From positions 868,001 through 932,000 of the forward strand of contig NZ_RJVJ01000001.1 in NCBI RefSeq assembly GCF_003751605.1: a DNA stretch of 64,000 nt, read 5' to 3'. This DNA comes from Kitasatospora cineracea. Its GTDB lineage: Bacteria; Actinomycetota; Actinomycetes; Streptomycetales; Streptomycetaceae. Below, in pieces: positions 36,694 through 44,434 of the stretch. The notes under the pieces are model-generated. The model was not told the origin of the DNA and did not search any database. It saw only the letters and a list, made by a program, of their open reading frames with translations. Positions within the stretch are counted from its first letter, which is position 1. Each line of letters opens with the position of its first letter. Position numbers and translations under genes: made by a program.

Positions 36694-37021
36694 GCCGAAG
36701 CAACTCCCTGGGTTGCGGGCGCGTTGTTCGCGCCACGAGAAGAGCGGTAGACAGCCGCCCGAGGACACGCCCACGCTAACCCGCCCACCCCCACCGCCAC
36801 CTCCGGTTTTTCCCCGCACCCGGCCCGCCACCCGACCCCCGCCACGCCGACGGCCCGACTCGGCAGCGCCCCTCCCTCTCTCCTCCGCGCCCTTCCCACC
36901 TCCCCTCTCCTCTCCTCTCCTCCCCACCCCTCCACCGCCACTACGATGACCCGACTCGGCAGCGTCCGAGTAGAAGTGACTGCCCGTCAGTCATGTGCGC
37001 GTTCCCTGGGGAGGACGTCCG
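36694..37021. other. Divergent intergenic region with pyrimidine tract
   Basis: 328 bases between aspS and the PucR gene. Apart from the C/T-rich tract at about 36870-36932, I see a ribosome site GGGGAGGA at 37009-37016 for the PucR gene and no gene. Confidence 0.5.
36899..36925. repeat. Homopyrimidine tract with TCTCC repeats
   Basis: 27 consecutive pyrimidines built from TCTCC units. The centre is a mirror repeat. It forms the core of a longer C/T-rich stretch (about 36870-36932). Such tracts can form triplex DNA under supercoiling. Confidence 0.6.
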
Positions 37022-38680
37022 GTGGACGAGGATGCGTGGGACAGTTCCGCCCTGCGGGCGAAGACCCTGGCGGGGCTGCTGGCCCTGGTCGGCCCGCTGG
37101 TCGAGACCGCGGCCCTGCCGCAGCCGCAGGCCCCCGTCCGGCGCCTGGAGGTGTTCGACCCGCTCGACCGGCTCGCCGGGGCCCGGGACGGGACGGTGCT
37201 GGTGGCCGTCGGCGTCGACCCGCACGCGGCGGCCGCCGAGGACCTGCTGCGTGCGGCGGGGGACGGCCGGGCGGCGGCGGTGGTGCTGCGGGAGGTCGGG
37301 GACGGCGCGCGCAAGGACGCCCTGCGGGAGGCCGCCCGGCGGGCCGGCACGGCGCTGCTGCTGCGGGCCGCCTGGGCGGGCTGGCCGGAGCTGATCACCG
37401 CGCTGCGGGCCGCCGTCGAGAGCCCCGCGCCCGGCGGCACCGACGTGCCGCTCGGCGACCTCGGCGGCCTGGCCCGCCGGATCGCCCTGCAGGTCGGCGG
37501 TGCGGTGACCATCGAGGACCCGGACTCCCGGGTCCTCGCGCACCACGCGGAGAGCGCCGACCTGGACGGCATCCGGCTCCGGACGGTCCTGACCGGCACC
37601 GTCCCCGAGGAGCGGCGCCGGGCGATGGACCGGGACGGCTTCCTCCGGGAGCTGTGGTCCTCCCACCGGGTCCTCCACCGCCGGGCCGGCCCGGACGCCC
37701 CGGAGCGGATGGCGGTGGCGGTGCAGGCGGGCGGCGAGCGCCTCGGCTCGATCTGGGTGGCCGCGATCACCGGCCGGCCGCTCCAGGAGAGCGCCATCGA
37801 GGTGCTCCGGGACGCCGCCCGGGCCGCCGCCGTCCACCTGCTGCACCACCACTCCCGCCGCGACGCCCGGCAGGCCCTGCTGCTCGACGCCGCCCGCGCG
37901 GTGCTCGACGGCCCGGGCGCGGGCACCCTGCTCGCCGGGTACAGCGGCATCCCGGCCGACGCGCCCTGCGCCGTGCTGGCCGTCGGCACGCCCGGCCCGG
38001 TCGACGACGGCCGGCGCGTCCGGCTGGAGCGGCAGGTGCGCCTGCACCAGCCCCGCCCCGGCCGGGGCTCCCTGGTGCTGCCCGCCGACCGCGGCGTCCT
38101 GGTCCTGCTCGGCGGCCTCGCCGACCGGCCCGCCACCGCCGCCGCCCAGGCCGCCGACTTCGGCCACCGGCTGGCCACCGAGCTCTCGCACCGCTCCGAC
38201 GCCCCGGTCCTGGTCGGCCTCGGCCCGGTCCGGGCCCGGCTGGACGACGCCGCCCGCTCCCGCCACCACGCCGAACTCGCCCTGGGCGGCCTGCTGTTCG
38301 GCCGCCCAGGGCCCGAAGGCCGGTGCGCCACCGTCGAACAGGTCGCCGACGCGGTGGCCCTGCGCCACCTGCTCGAAGCCCTGCACGACCTGCCCCTGCC
38401 GGTACGGACCTCGGTCTCCCGCCTGATCGAGCAGACCGGACCGCCGGACGAACCGCGCAAGGGCGAACCCGACCCGCCGGCCATGCTGTACGCCTACCTC
38501 CGCCGCTCCGGCGCCCTGGGCCCGGCCGCCGACGACCTCGGCCTCGCCCGCACCACCTTCGCGGCCCGCTTCCAGGCCCGGGTCCTCAAACCCTCCGGCC
38601 TGGACGTGAACGACCCCGACGCCCGCCTGCTCGCCCACCTCCAACTCCGCGCCCTGCGCCACCGCGCCGAGGAACACTGA
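37022..38680 (+). CDS. PucR-family transcriptional regulator
   Basis: 552 residues from GTG 37022 with GGGGAGGA upstream. An N-terminal PucR-like region is followed by a GGDEF-like middle domain, visible around DAPVLVGLGPVRARLDDAAR and SRHHAELALGGLL. The C-terminal PucR helix-turn-helix reads AYLRRSGALGPAADDLGLAR and TTFAARFQARVL. Members control purine, amino-acid or polyamine use. The PLP decarboxylase gene lies 310 bases downstream on the same strand and is the most obvious target. Confidence 0.82.
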   Translation: MDEDAWDSSALRAKTLAGLLALVGPLVETAALPQPQAPVRRLEVFDPLDRLAGARDGTVLVAVGVDPHAAAAEDLLRAAGDGRAAAVVLREVGDGARKDALREAARRAGTALLLRAAWAGWPELITALRAAVESPAPGGTDVPLGDLGGLARRIALQVGGAVTIEDPDSRVLAHHAESADLDGIRLRTVLTGTVPEERRRAMDRDGFLRELWSSHRVLHRRAGPDAPERMAVAVQAGGERLGSIWVAAITGRPLQESAIEVLRDAARAAAVHLLHHHSRRDARQALLLDAARAVLDGPGAGTLLAGYSGIPADAPCAVLAVGTPGPVDDGRRVRLERQVRLHQPRPGRGSLVLPADRGVLVLLGGLADRPATAAAQAADFGHRLATELSHRSDAPVLVGLGPVRARLDDAARSRHHAELALGGLLFGRPGPEGRCATVEQVADAVALRHLLEALHDLPLPVRTSVSRLIEQTGPPDEPRKGEPDPPAMLYAYLRRSGALGPAADDLGLARTTFAARFQARVLKPSGLDVNDPDARLLAHLQLRALRHRAEEH

Positions 38681-38990
38681 CCACCCGGACCCGCGTCCGG
38701 ACACCGGTTCCGCCCGCCGGCCCGGTGCCCGTGCACCGCCCCCGTCCGCCGAACGCCCCGCCCGAGCCGCCCGCACCGTCCGACCCGCTCCTCCCCGGCG
38801 CCTCCGCACCGGACCGCCGCGCACCGGGGCCGACGCCGCGCACAGCGCCCGGCCCGGCGCCCGGAACCCGGCCCGGCCGCTGCTGCCCGCGACCCGCCCC
38901 GGCCGCCATCCTGGGAAGCACGGCCCCGGCCCGCGTCCGGGCCCGGCCCCTTCCGGTTCCTGCCCGACCGACCCGTGCGGAGCGTGCCCC
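38681..38990. other. Gene-free gap between PucR regulator and decarboxylase
   Basis: 310 bases of very GC-rich, proline/arginine-codon-like sequence with no supported gene, hairpin or promoter. Confidence 0.5.
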
Positions 38991-40325
38991 ATGCCCGAGA
39001 ACCGCCCCCCGTCCGAGCACCTCCCCTCCCCACTGATCGGCGCCGAGCGGCGCGAACTCCTGCTGCGCGAGGCGGTCCGCCAGGGCCTGCTCGACCCGGA
39101 GGAGACCCCGCTCGCCGCCTTCCTCGACCTGGACGCCGTCACCGGGACGGTCGCCGCCCTGCACGCCGCGTTCCCCGCCGCGCTGGACGTCCGACACGCC
39201 TTCGCCGCCAAGGCCAACCCGCTCGGACCGGTGCTGCGCCGGCTGCGCGCCCTGGGCATGGGCTGCGAGGTGGCCAGCCCGGGCGAGTTCGCGCAGGCCC
39301 TGGCCGCGGGCTTCCCGCCGGAGCTGATCGTGCTGGACTCCCCCGCCAAGACCCGCCGCGAACTGGCCCTCGCCCTGGACCTCGGCGTCACGGTCAACAT
39401 CGACAACTGGCAGGAACTGGCCCGGATCGACGCCCTGCTGGCCGGCCGCCGCTCCGCCGCCCGGATCGGCGTCCGGATCAACCCGCAGGTCGGCGGCGGC
39501 AGCATCGCCGCGATGAGCACCGCCACCGCCACCTCCAAGTTCGGCATCCCGCTCGCCGACGCGGGCAACGCCACCCGCCTGATCGAGGCGTTCCGGGCCC
39601 GCCCCTGGCTCACCGAACTGCACTGCCACGTCGGCTCCCAGGGCGTCGACCTCGACCTGATGGCCACCGGCGTCGCCGCCACCGCCGCCTTCGCCGAACG
39701 GATCAACCGGGAACTGGGCCGCCGCCAGGTCACCGGCCTCGACATCGGCGGCGGCCTGCCCGTCAACTTCGCCGACGACCGGATCGCCCCCGGCTGGGAC
39801 GCCTACGTGGACCGGCTGCGCACCCACGCCCCCGTCCTGTTCGACGGCCGCTACCGGCTGACCACCGAGTTCGGCCGCTCGGTGCTCGCCAAGTCCGGCT
39901 TCATCGCCTCCTACATCGAGTACACCAAGGAGGCCGGCGGCCGCCCCATCGCCATCGGCCACGCCGGCGCCCAGGTCGCCACCCGCACCGTCTTCATGCC
40001 CGACAGCTGGCCCCTGCGGATCAGCGCCCACCACCCCTCCGGCCGCACCAAGCACGGCACCCCCGTCCCCCAGGACGTGGCCGGCCCCTGCTGCTTCGCC
40101 GGCGACCTGATCGCCCGCGCCCGCCCCCTCCCCCGCCTCGACCCCGGCGACCTGATCTGCCTCCTCGACTGCGGCGCCTACTACCCCTCCAACCACTTCT
40201 CCTACAACTCCCTCCCCGAACCCCCCGTCCACGGCGCCACCACCACCCCCACCGGCACCGTCCACTTCACCCCCCTCCGCCCCGCCCAACCCCTCGAAGC
40301 CCTCCTCACCCCCACCCCCGCCTGA
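38991..40325 (+). CDS. PLP-dependent decarboxylase, DAP/ornithine decarboxylase (LysA) family
   Basis: 444 residues from ATG 38991. Fold type III enzyme: PLP Lys in RHAFAAKANPLGPVLR, GCEVASPGEFAQALAAG, HCHVGSQG and GLDIGGGLPVN (phosphate-binding Gly loop), and a second-subunit active-site Cys in LICLLDCGAYYPSN. The sequence departs from housekeeping LysA, so the substrate may be another amino acid. Probably under the neighbouring PucR regulator. Confidence 0.82.
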   Translation: MPENRPPSEHLPSPLIGAERRELLLREAVRQGLLDPEETPLAAFLDLDAVTGTVAALHAAFPAALDVRHAFAAKANPLGPVLRRLRALGMGCEVASPGEFAQALAAGFPPELIVLDSPAKTRRELALALDLGVTVNIDNWQELARIDALLAGRRSAARIGVRINPQVGGGSIAAMSTATATSKFGIPLADAGNATRLIEAFRARPWLTELHCHVGSQGVDLDLMATGVAATAAFAERINRELGRRQVTGLDIGGGLPVNFADDRIAPGWDAYVDRLRTHAPVLFDGRYRLTTEFGRSVLAKSGFIASYIEYTKEAGGRPIAIGHAGAQVATRTVFMPDSWPLRISAHHPSGRTKHGTPVPQDVAGPCCFAGDLIARARPLPRLDPGDLICLLDCGAYYPSNHFSYNSLPEPPVHGATTTPTGTVHFTPLRPAQPLEALLTPTPA

Positions 40326-40394
40326 CCGTCCGGGGGCCGACCACCCTGCGAAGGTGCTCAGTCGGCCGTCGACGGACCCGGGCGCTGTGCAGGG

Positions 40395-40523
40395 TTGGCC
40401 ATCCCGACCACCGCGCTCACCGTCAGCAGCGCACCCGGGAGAGGTCGTCCAGGACCGGCCGAACGGTCGGCCCCCACCGCTCCGGGGGCCGGACCCGTCG
40501 ACCAGGTACCGCTCGCGGCTCAC
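40395..40523 (-). pseudogene. Decayed VapC-type PIN toxin fragment
   Basis: GTG at 40523 overlaps the vapB stop as GTGA, the usual vapBC coupling. The frame starts like VapC (VSRERYLVD, with the first acidic PIN residue) but then runs into nonsense. Shifting frames recovers PTVRPVLDDLSRVRC and then LLTVSAVVGMANPAQ, in the order expected of VapC residues about 18-50. The remaining two thirds, including later catalytic acids, are missing. Confidence 0.5.
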
Positions 40524-40720
40524 GCCACCGTCTGGCCGTCGGTCCCGCCGAGGAGGTCGAACTCCCCGCCGGCCACGGCGTCCGCGAGCGCTGTCCGGCG
40601 GGCGAGTCTGACGGCTTCGAGCAGAGCGGCGTTCACCGTGGCCACCTTGGTGGAGGTGCCGAAGAACTGCTGTGCCTCGGCGAGGAGGTCGTCGTCGAGG
40701 TCGATGACCGTGCGCGTCAT
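40520..40720 (-). CDS. vapB: VapB-type antitoxin, orphaned
   Basis: 66 residues from ATG 40720 (GGAAGGAAGG upstream). Ribbon-helix-helix-like start MTRTVIDLDDDLLAEAQQFF, TSTKVATVNAALLEAVRLAR, and an acidic toxin-binding tail GGEFDLLGGTDG. Normally it neutralises and autoregulates with VapC, but the adjacent vapC is a fragment. The longer frame to 40786 has no support. Confidence 0.82.
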   Translation of the reverse strand: MTRTVIDLDDDLLAEAQQFFGTSTKVATVNAALLEAVRLARRTALADAVAGGEFDLLGGTDGQTVA

Positions 40721-40788
40721 GGTCGTCCTTCCTTCCGTCAGCCGCCTCCATGATGTCGAGCCGACCCGCCATCCGATATCGAACAACG

Positions 40789-40829
40789 CGCACGGCCCTC
40801 CCCCGCGCGGTGCGGGGAAGGGCCGTGCG
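40789..40829 (-). terminator. Hairpin beside the permease remnant
   Basis: CGCACGGCCCTCCCCCG pairs with CGGGGAAGGGCCGTGCG (one mismatch) over an 8-base loop. It abuts the permease fragment at 40830 on its downstream side. Confidence 0.65.
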
Positions 40830-40887
40830 GCGGCCGGCGACGATGCGCAGGAGGCAGAAGGTGATGAAGCCGATGCCGTTGGTGATG
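40830..40887 (-). pseudogene. 58-bp fragment of AzgA-type purine permease gene (direct repeat of 46491-46554)
   Basis: All 58 bases match 46491-46554 apart from one in-frame 6-base deletion. On the minus strand it encodes ITNGIGFITFCLLRIVAGR, against ITNGIGFGFITFCLLRIVAGR in the intact permease. Both neighbours are unrelated to the parent gene. Same orientation as the parent, 5.66 kb away, so the two copies bracket the island. Confidence 0.85.
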
Positions 40888-41185
40888 AAAGTGGTCAACG
40901 TCTTGGGTGCGATGTCGGCCCGGCTACCTACTCGCCCCGCCGCTTCGCAGGCCGCACCGAGCTGGACGTAGACCCTGACCAGCTCGTTCGGGTCCTCTAT
41001 GCCCGAGAGTCCGGGGGTACGGGTGGGCGGGTCGAGAGCCAGAAGTCGAAAGCCCCCGCACCCGCAAGTGTCTGGGGAGGCTGCGGTGCGGGGGTCGAGC
41101 CCGCCGGCGGGGGAAGCCGACGGGGGTACGAGGGCGCTTAAGGGCTCGTACCCACACCTGATGAGGAACGGCTGTCCGGACGTGA
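40888..41185. other. Island edge without intact gene; two hairpins
   Basis: 298 bases. A plus-strand frame reads RTELDVDPDQLVRVLYARES (about 40955-41014), like the tail of a broken gene I cannot identify. Hairpins lie at 41053-41094 (one bulge) and 41124-41153 (GGGTACGAG/CTCGTACCC). The second can terminate the minus-strand oxygenase gene. Confidence 0.45.
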
Positions 41186-42418
41186 TTACGCCGGAACCGG
41201 GGGAAGGTCCGAGAGGACACGTCCGGCTTGGTCCCGCGTGCGGAATCCGAGGCTGATGAGGGTGACGCTCTCCCCGGCGCCCAGGGGCGTCCGGCCGTGC
41301 GGTGTGAGCGCCCCGTCGAAGACGACACCGCTGCCCGCTGCGAGGTCACATTCGAGGTAGCCGGCGGCGCTGATGAAGACGGTGGTGCTCGCCTTGGCCG
41401 TCCCGGGGCGACGGGTACGCGCGAGGCAGATGATCAGGTTGGCTTCACCGAATCCGGCCTCGTCCACGTGGAAGTCGAGGAACTGTCCTTCCGTGTAGCC
41501 GATGTAGACGCCGGTGTGCGGCTGCTCGACGTCCAGGCCGGTGGACCGGGCCACGATCGCGGCCAGGTCGACCTGGGCGGCGAAGCGGTTCGCGGCGTCG
41601 CCGACGGCCGCGTTGCGCTTGCCGTTGTGCCGGTAGCCGTCAGCGGCGAGGGCCTGTTCGGCTTCCGCCGCCATGGCGGCGACCAGTTCACTGGGGAAGG
41701 GCTGGTCCCACAGGTGGCGGGGCTGCACCCGCTGGTGCACGGCGAGGCTCTGCACCGCACTCCGGACGGCGGTCAGGTCGTCGTGCCACCGGGTCGGGTC
41801 ACTCACGGTGGTGCGGGTCTGGAGCCAGGCTGTCCACTCGCGGCTCCACTCGCCCGGCGCCACGACGACCGGAGCTGACGCGGGGGCGCTGCCGATCAGG
41901 GTGTCCACCCGGTCGAGTGCGGCTTGCGTGGACTCGACCAACTCGGTGTTCCCCTTGGCGATCCGCAGCCGCAGCGCCTCTTGCAGATGTGTACGGGCGC
42001 CCATGAGGTCGCCGCGTTCCATGAGGTGCTTGCCGAAGTGCTGGAGCGCGAAGTCGAGGAGTTCCGGGCACTTGCTCCGCGCGGTGTCCAGGGCGTTGCG
42101 GTAGAACGTCTCCGCGGTCTCGACGTCGCCCGCGTAGCGGTGGGCGTCACCGAAGTTGAGTTCGGTGGCGACGACGGCCCGGACGTTCCCGCTGGTGATG
42201 GCCAGTTCGAGCGACCGTCGGAGGAACGTGTGTGCCTCGGCGTAGTTCCCGAGGCTCATCTCGGCGATGCCGATCCACCGGGTCAGGACACGAATCCGGT
42301 CGGGACCGGGGCTGGTGGCCAGCTCCTCCCGAAGCCCCTGCAATGCGGTGGTCAGCTCGGCCCGGTCGGTGGGAACCATCCGCAGGTCTGCGTCTTGTCT
42401 GATGAGGTGCTGGAGCAC
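41186..42418 (-). CDS. TPR protein fused to 2OG-Fe(II) oxygenase, putative peptide-modifying enzyme
   Basis: 410 residues from GTG 42418 (GAGGGAAGG upstream). Residues about 20-175 are TPR-like helices (GNYAEAHTFLRRSLELAITS, AETFYRNALDTARS, ARTHLQEALRLRIA). The C-terminal half is a double-stranded beta-helix: Fe ligands H and D in FLDFHVDEAGFGEANL (about 316-318) and the distal His with the 2OG-binding Arg in TPHGRTPLGAG (about 376). It follows the HEXXH gene by 36 bases. TPRs may bind the precursor. Hydroxylation of the peptide is inference. Confidence 0.75.
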   Translation of the reverse strand: MLQHLIRQDADLRMVPTDRAELTTALQGLREELATSPGPDRIRVLTRWIGIAEMSLGNYAEAHTFLRRSLELAITSGNVRAVVATELNFGDAHRYAGDVETAETFYRNALDTARSKCPELLDFALQHFGKHLMERGDLMGARTHLQEALRLRIAKGNTELVESTQAALDRVDTLIGSAPASAPVVVAPGEWSREWTAWLQTRTTVSDPTRWHDDLTAVRSAVQSLAVHQRVQPRHLWDQPFPSELVAAMAAEAEQALAADGYRHNGKRNAAVGDAANRFAAQVDLAAIVARSTGLDVEQPHTGVYIGYTEGQFLDFHVDEAGFGEANLIICLARTRRPGTAKASTTVFISAAGYLECDLAAGSGVVFDGALTPHGRTPLGAGESVTLISLGFRTRDQAGRVLSDLPPVPA

Positions 42419-42454
42419 TGGGCCTTCCCTCGGTCGGTTGCGGTCAGCCTGGCA

Positions 42455-43381
42455 CTACAGCTGGTCGATCTGCTGGCGCAGACCGTTCAGCAGGTCCACC
42501 CCGTGCGGGGTGAAGTGCTCACCCAGGACTTCGAGTTCGCGCATGAGGTAGCGGGCCGCCGGCAGTCCTTCGTCGTAGGCGCTCCGGAAGCACCCCCGCT
42601 CGTTGGCGGTCAGGTCGTCACGGTCCAGCTCGGTACGGCGGAACCGCAGCAACTGGCTGTAGACGCAGGTCGCGTGGAAGGCGCGGTCGATCTCCCAGGA
42701 CTGGTTGCGTGCGACGCCCTGACCGGCCCGCCACGCGATCTCGATCTTCGGTGAGGCCTCGGAGGAGTACCCGTCGGCGAAGACCTGGTGCTGGTGGATG
42801 TGCAGGGCGATCGACTGGTGCGTCCCCTCGTGCAGCAGGTTCTCCGCCAGGAACAGCGGCGACGGCTCCGGGCTGACGGTGTTCGGCGGGATGTGGTGCC
42901 GGGCCTTGTCGGAGAACACGATGACGTACGGGAGCGCCGGGTCACTGGAGCTGGTCAGCGACGAGATGGGGACACCGGGCTTGAGGCCCACCCAGAGCAT
43001 GCCGCGAACGAACTCGCGCATGCGCTCGAAGCCCTGGGGGTGGACCAGCGACAGGCGGTCCAGCGCAGTCATCAGCGCCGCACGTCGCTCGTCGGTGTGC
43101 TCCACGATCTGGTAGTTCGCCAGGTTGATGTCGTCGGCGATCTCGCGGGGCAGCTCGGCGTCGAACCAGTCGAAGGTGGCTCCGGCAATCGTCAGTTGTT
43201 CGCTGCGCAGGGTGCGGGCGTGTTCCGCGTAGGGGGTGTTCGAACGGAGGATGCGGCCCATCAGCGCGAACGGGAGGACCGACTCGGCACCCTCTTCCCG
43301 GAGTCGGGTCAGCTCCGGGTCACTGCGGGTGAGGTCGAAGAAGGAGCCGGACGGAACGCGGGCGGCAATCGTGGTCGACAC
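42455..43381 (-). CDS. HEXXH-motif peptide modification protein (alpha-KG-HExxH-type family)
   Basis: 308 residues from GTG 43381 with AGGAGA upstream; the frame to 43477 is unconserved leader. The motif AENLLHEGTHQSIALH (about residue 180) has His-Glu-x-x-His plus a third His downstream. This is the signature of the TIGR04267-type proteins found beside ribosomal peptides, now regarded as iron/alpha-ketoglutarate peptide beta-hydroxylases. It is a stand-alone version of the domain fused to FxsB at 21824-24208. A hairpin separates it from the precursor gene. Confidence 0.85.
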   Translation of the reverse strand: MSTTIAARVPSGSFFDLTRSDPELTRLREEGAESVLPFALMGRILRSNTPYAEHARTLRSEQLTIAGATFDWFDAELPREIADDINLANYQIVEHTDERRAALMTALDRLSLVHPQGFERMREFVRGMLWVGLKPGVPISSLTSSSDPALPYVIVFSDKARHHIPPNTVSPEPSPLFLAENLLHEGTHQSIALHIHQHQVFADGYSSEASPKIEIAWRAGQGVARNQSWEIDRAFHATCVYSQLLRFRRTELDRDDLTANERGCFRSAYDEGLPAARYLMRELEVLGEHFTPHGVDLLNGLRQQIDQL

Positions 43382-43431
43382 AGTGGACTCTCCTCGGACG
43401 GAACGTGCGGAAGACGGATCGGGAGGGGAGC

Positions 43432-43464
43432 GGGCCGACTCGGCTGTGTGCGCCGAGCCGGCCC
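43432..43464 (-). terminator. Attenuator-like hairpin between precursor and HEXXH genes
   Basis: GGGCCGACTCGGC (43432-43444) pairs with GCCGAGCCGGCCC (43452-43464) at 12 of 13 positions over a 7-base loop. It lies in the 123-bp leader between the peptide stop and the enzyme start, where partial termination would give excess precursor. Confidence 0.6.
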
Positions 43465-43504
43465 GCCGAGCCGCCAACGAGACGGCGTCACTTCAGGGTT
43501 GAGG

Positions 43505-43663
43505 TCAGCTCTCGGTGACCGGGACGAAGTCGCCGTCCGGGACCATGTGGTCCAGGGCGCGGGTCAGGCCGGTGACCACCGGCACGAAGTCGCCGTCCGG
43601 GACGGAGTGGTCCAGCCGCCGGGTCAGGGCGGTGATCTCCGGGGCCTGCTTGCTGTCGCTCAT
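43505..43663 (-). CDS. Repeat-containing peptide, putative RiPP precursor
   Basis: 52 residues from ATG 43663, preceded by GGGAGAAG 4 bases upstream. Leader MSDSKQAPEIT is followed by two 20-residue repeats, LTRRLDHSVPDGDFVPV (13-29) and LTRALDHMVPDGDFVPV (33-49), 15 of 17 identical, then TES. The DNA repeats are 43571-43630 and 43511-43570. It lies directly upstream of two oxygenase-type genes, so it is the expected substrate: the Asp, His, Phe and Val positions are invariant between repeats. No Cys, so not a lanthipeptide. The name is inference from context. Confidence 0.75.
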   Translation of the reverse strand: MSDSKQAPEITALTRRLDHSVPDGDFVPVVTGLTRALDHMVPDGDFVPVTES

Positions 43664-43793
43664 GTGCTTCTCCCATCGGATTCGTTCTGCCCGTCCAGAG
43701 ATGGGCGGACAGTCACGCAGGGTGGTGCAGCCCAGCCCGCCGGAAGCGTCCTTCCGAAGGGCCGGGAGTTCGTGAGCGCCTTGAGGCGCATGG

Positions 43794-43940
43794 TCAGGTG
43801 CGGCCGGACACGATCAGCACCGTCACCAGCGCCAGCAGCACCAACAGGGCGAGCGGGTAGGCCACGGCGACCGGTTTGGGGGTGGGAAGTCGGTGGGCGG
43901 CCCGCTCGGCCGCCGCGCAGTACTCGTCCTGCTCGTCCAC
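43794..43940 (-). CDS. 48-residue single-pass membrane protein
   Basis: GTG 43940. Acidic head MDEQDEYCAAAERAAH, then one helix YPLALLVLLALVTVLIVSG ending in RT. It begins 7 bases after the stop of the Cys-rich gene and ends 130 bases before the precursor, in the same direction. It could anchor the modification complex or act in export or immunity. No homologue recognised. Confidence 0.6.
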   Translation of the reverse strand: MDEQDEYCAAAERAAHRLPTPKPVAVAYPLALLVLLALVTVLIVSGRT

Positions 43941-43947
43941 TCCGTGC

Positions 43948-44247
43948 CTACGCCGACCGCTGGGCGTCGAGTGAGGCCCGAAGCGCGGCGCGACGGTGGG
44001 GGGTTCGAGCACGGGCGATGCAGTCGTTGCAGATCGCGTGACAGGTGCCCTCGGCGTCCTCAGGCGCTTGAAGCGTCGATCCGGCGCAGACCAGCGTGTC
44101 CCGGGAACAGGCCCAGCAGGTTCCCCGGAAGTACCCGTCAGGCCGTTCGACCTTGAACTCCTCACCGACAAGGCGGAAGGGCGGAGGCTTGTCGGCCTCC
44201 CCGTTCGTGTGGCGGCCGACGAGCTGGGCGGCAGCGCTGACAGACAT
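43948..44247 (-). CDS. 99-residue Cys-rich zinc-ribbon-like protein
   Basis: ATG 44247 with a strong GGAGG 6 bases upstream. Residues 44-76 carry CWAC, a single Cys54, CH at 69-70 and CNDC at 73-76. Two CxxC knuckles of this type suggest a structural zinc site. The N-terminal 40 residues contain FRLVGEEFKVERPDGYF. It is the first gene of the minus-strand unit, divergent from the XRE/TPR regulator. Role unknown: DNA-binding, leader-binding or scaffold are possible. Confidence 0.68.
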   Translation of the reverse strand: MSVSAAAQLVGRHTNGEADKPPPFRLVGEEFKVERPDGYFRGTCWACSRDTLVCAGSTLQAPEDAEGTCHAICNDCIARARTPHRRAALRASLDAQRSA

Positions 44248-44338
44248 GCGACCTCCAGGACGTGAGCTGATCAGGACGGTGTGACGCTCGTGGCGGTGGT
44301 CCGGGCGATGCAAGGAGAGCCCGATTGCGTTGAGCGCC

Positions 44339-44411
44339 TTGACAGTTAGTGAACCGGGAGACCAGCACAATCGGTACGCTTGCCAGCACGTAGAGTGGTT
44401 TAAGTGGTTTA
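44339..44411 (+). promoter_or_regulatory. Divergent promoter region with 9-bp tandem operator-like repeat
   Basis: TTGACA at 44339-44344 and an exact tandem AGTGGTTTA at 44394-44402 and 44403-44411, 24 bases before the XRE/TPR start at 44435. The AT-rich repeat stands out in this DNA and could be the regulator's own operator. Confidence 0.5.
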
Positions 44412-44434
44412 CAGCGCCACCTGGGGGACTGGTC

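Noticed and set aside
36694..37021. T-box or tRNA regulating the AspRS gene
   Set aside because: No T-box core sequence or cloverleaf could be found on either strand.
43488..43676. 62-residue minus-strand frame overlapping the precursor
   Set aside because: A different frame without ribosome site; the 52-aa frame has the site, the repeat structure and the operon position.
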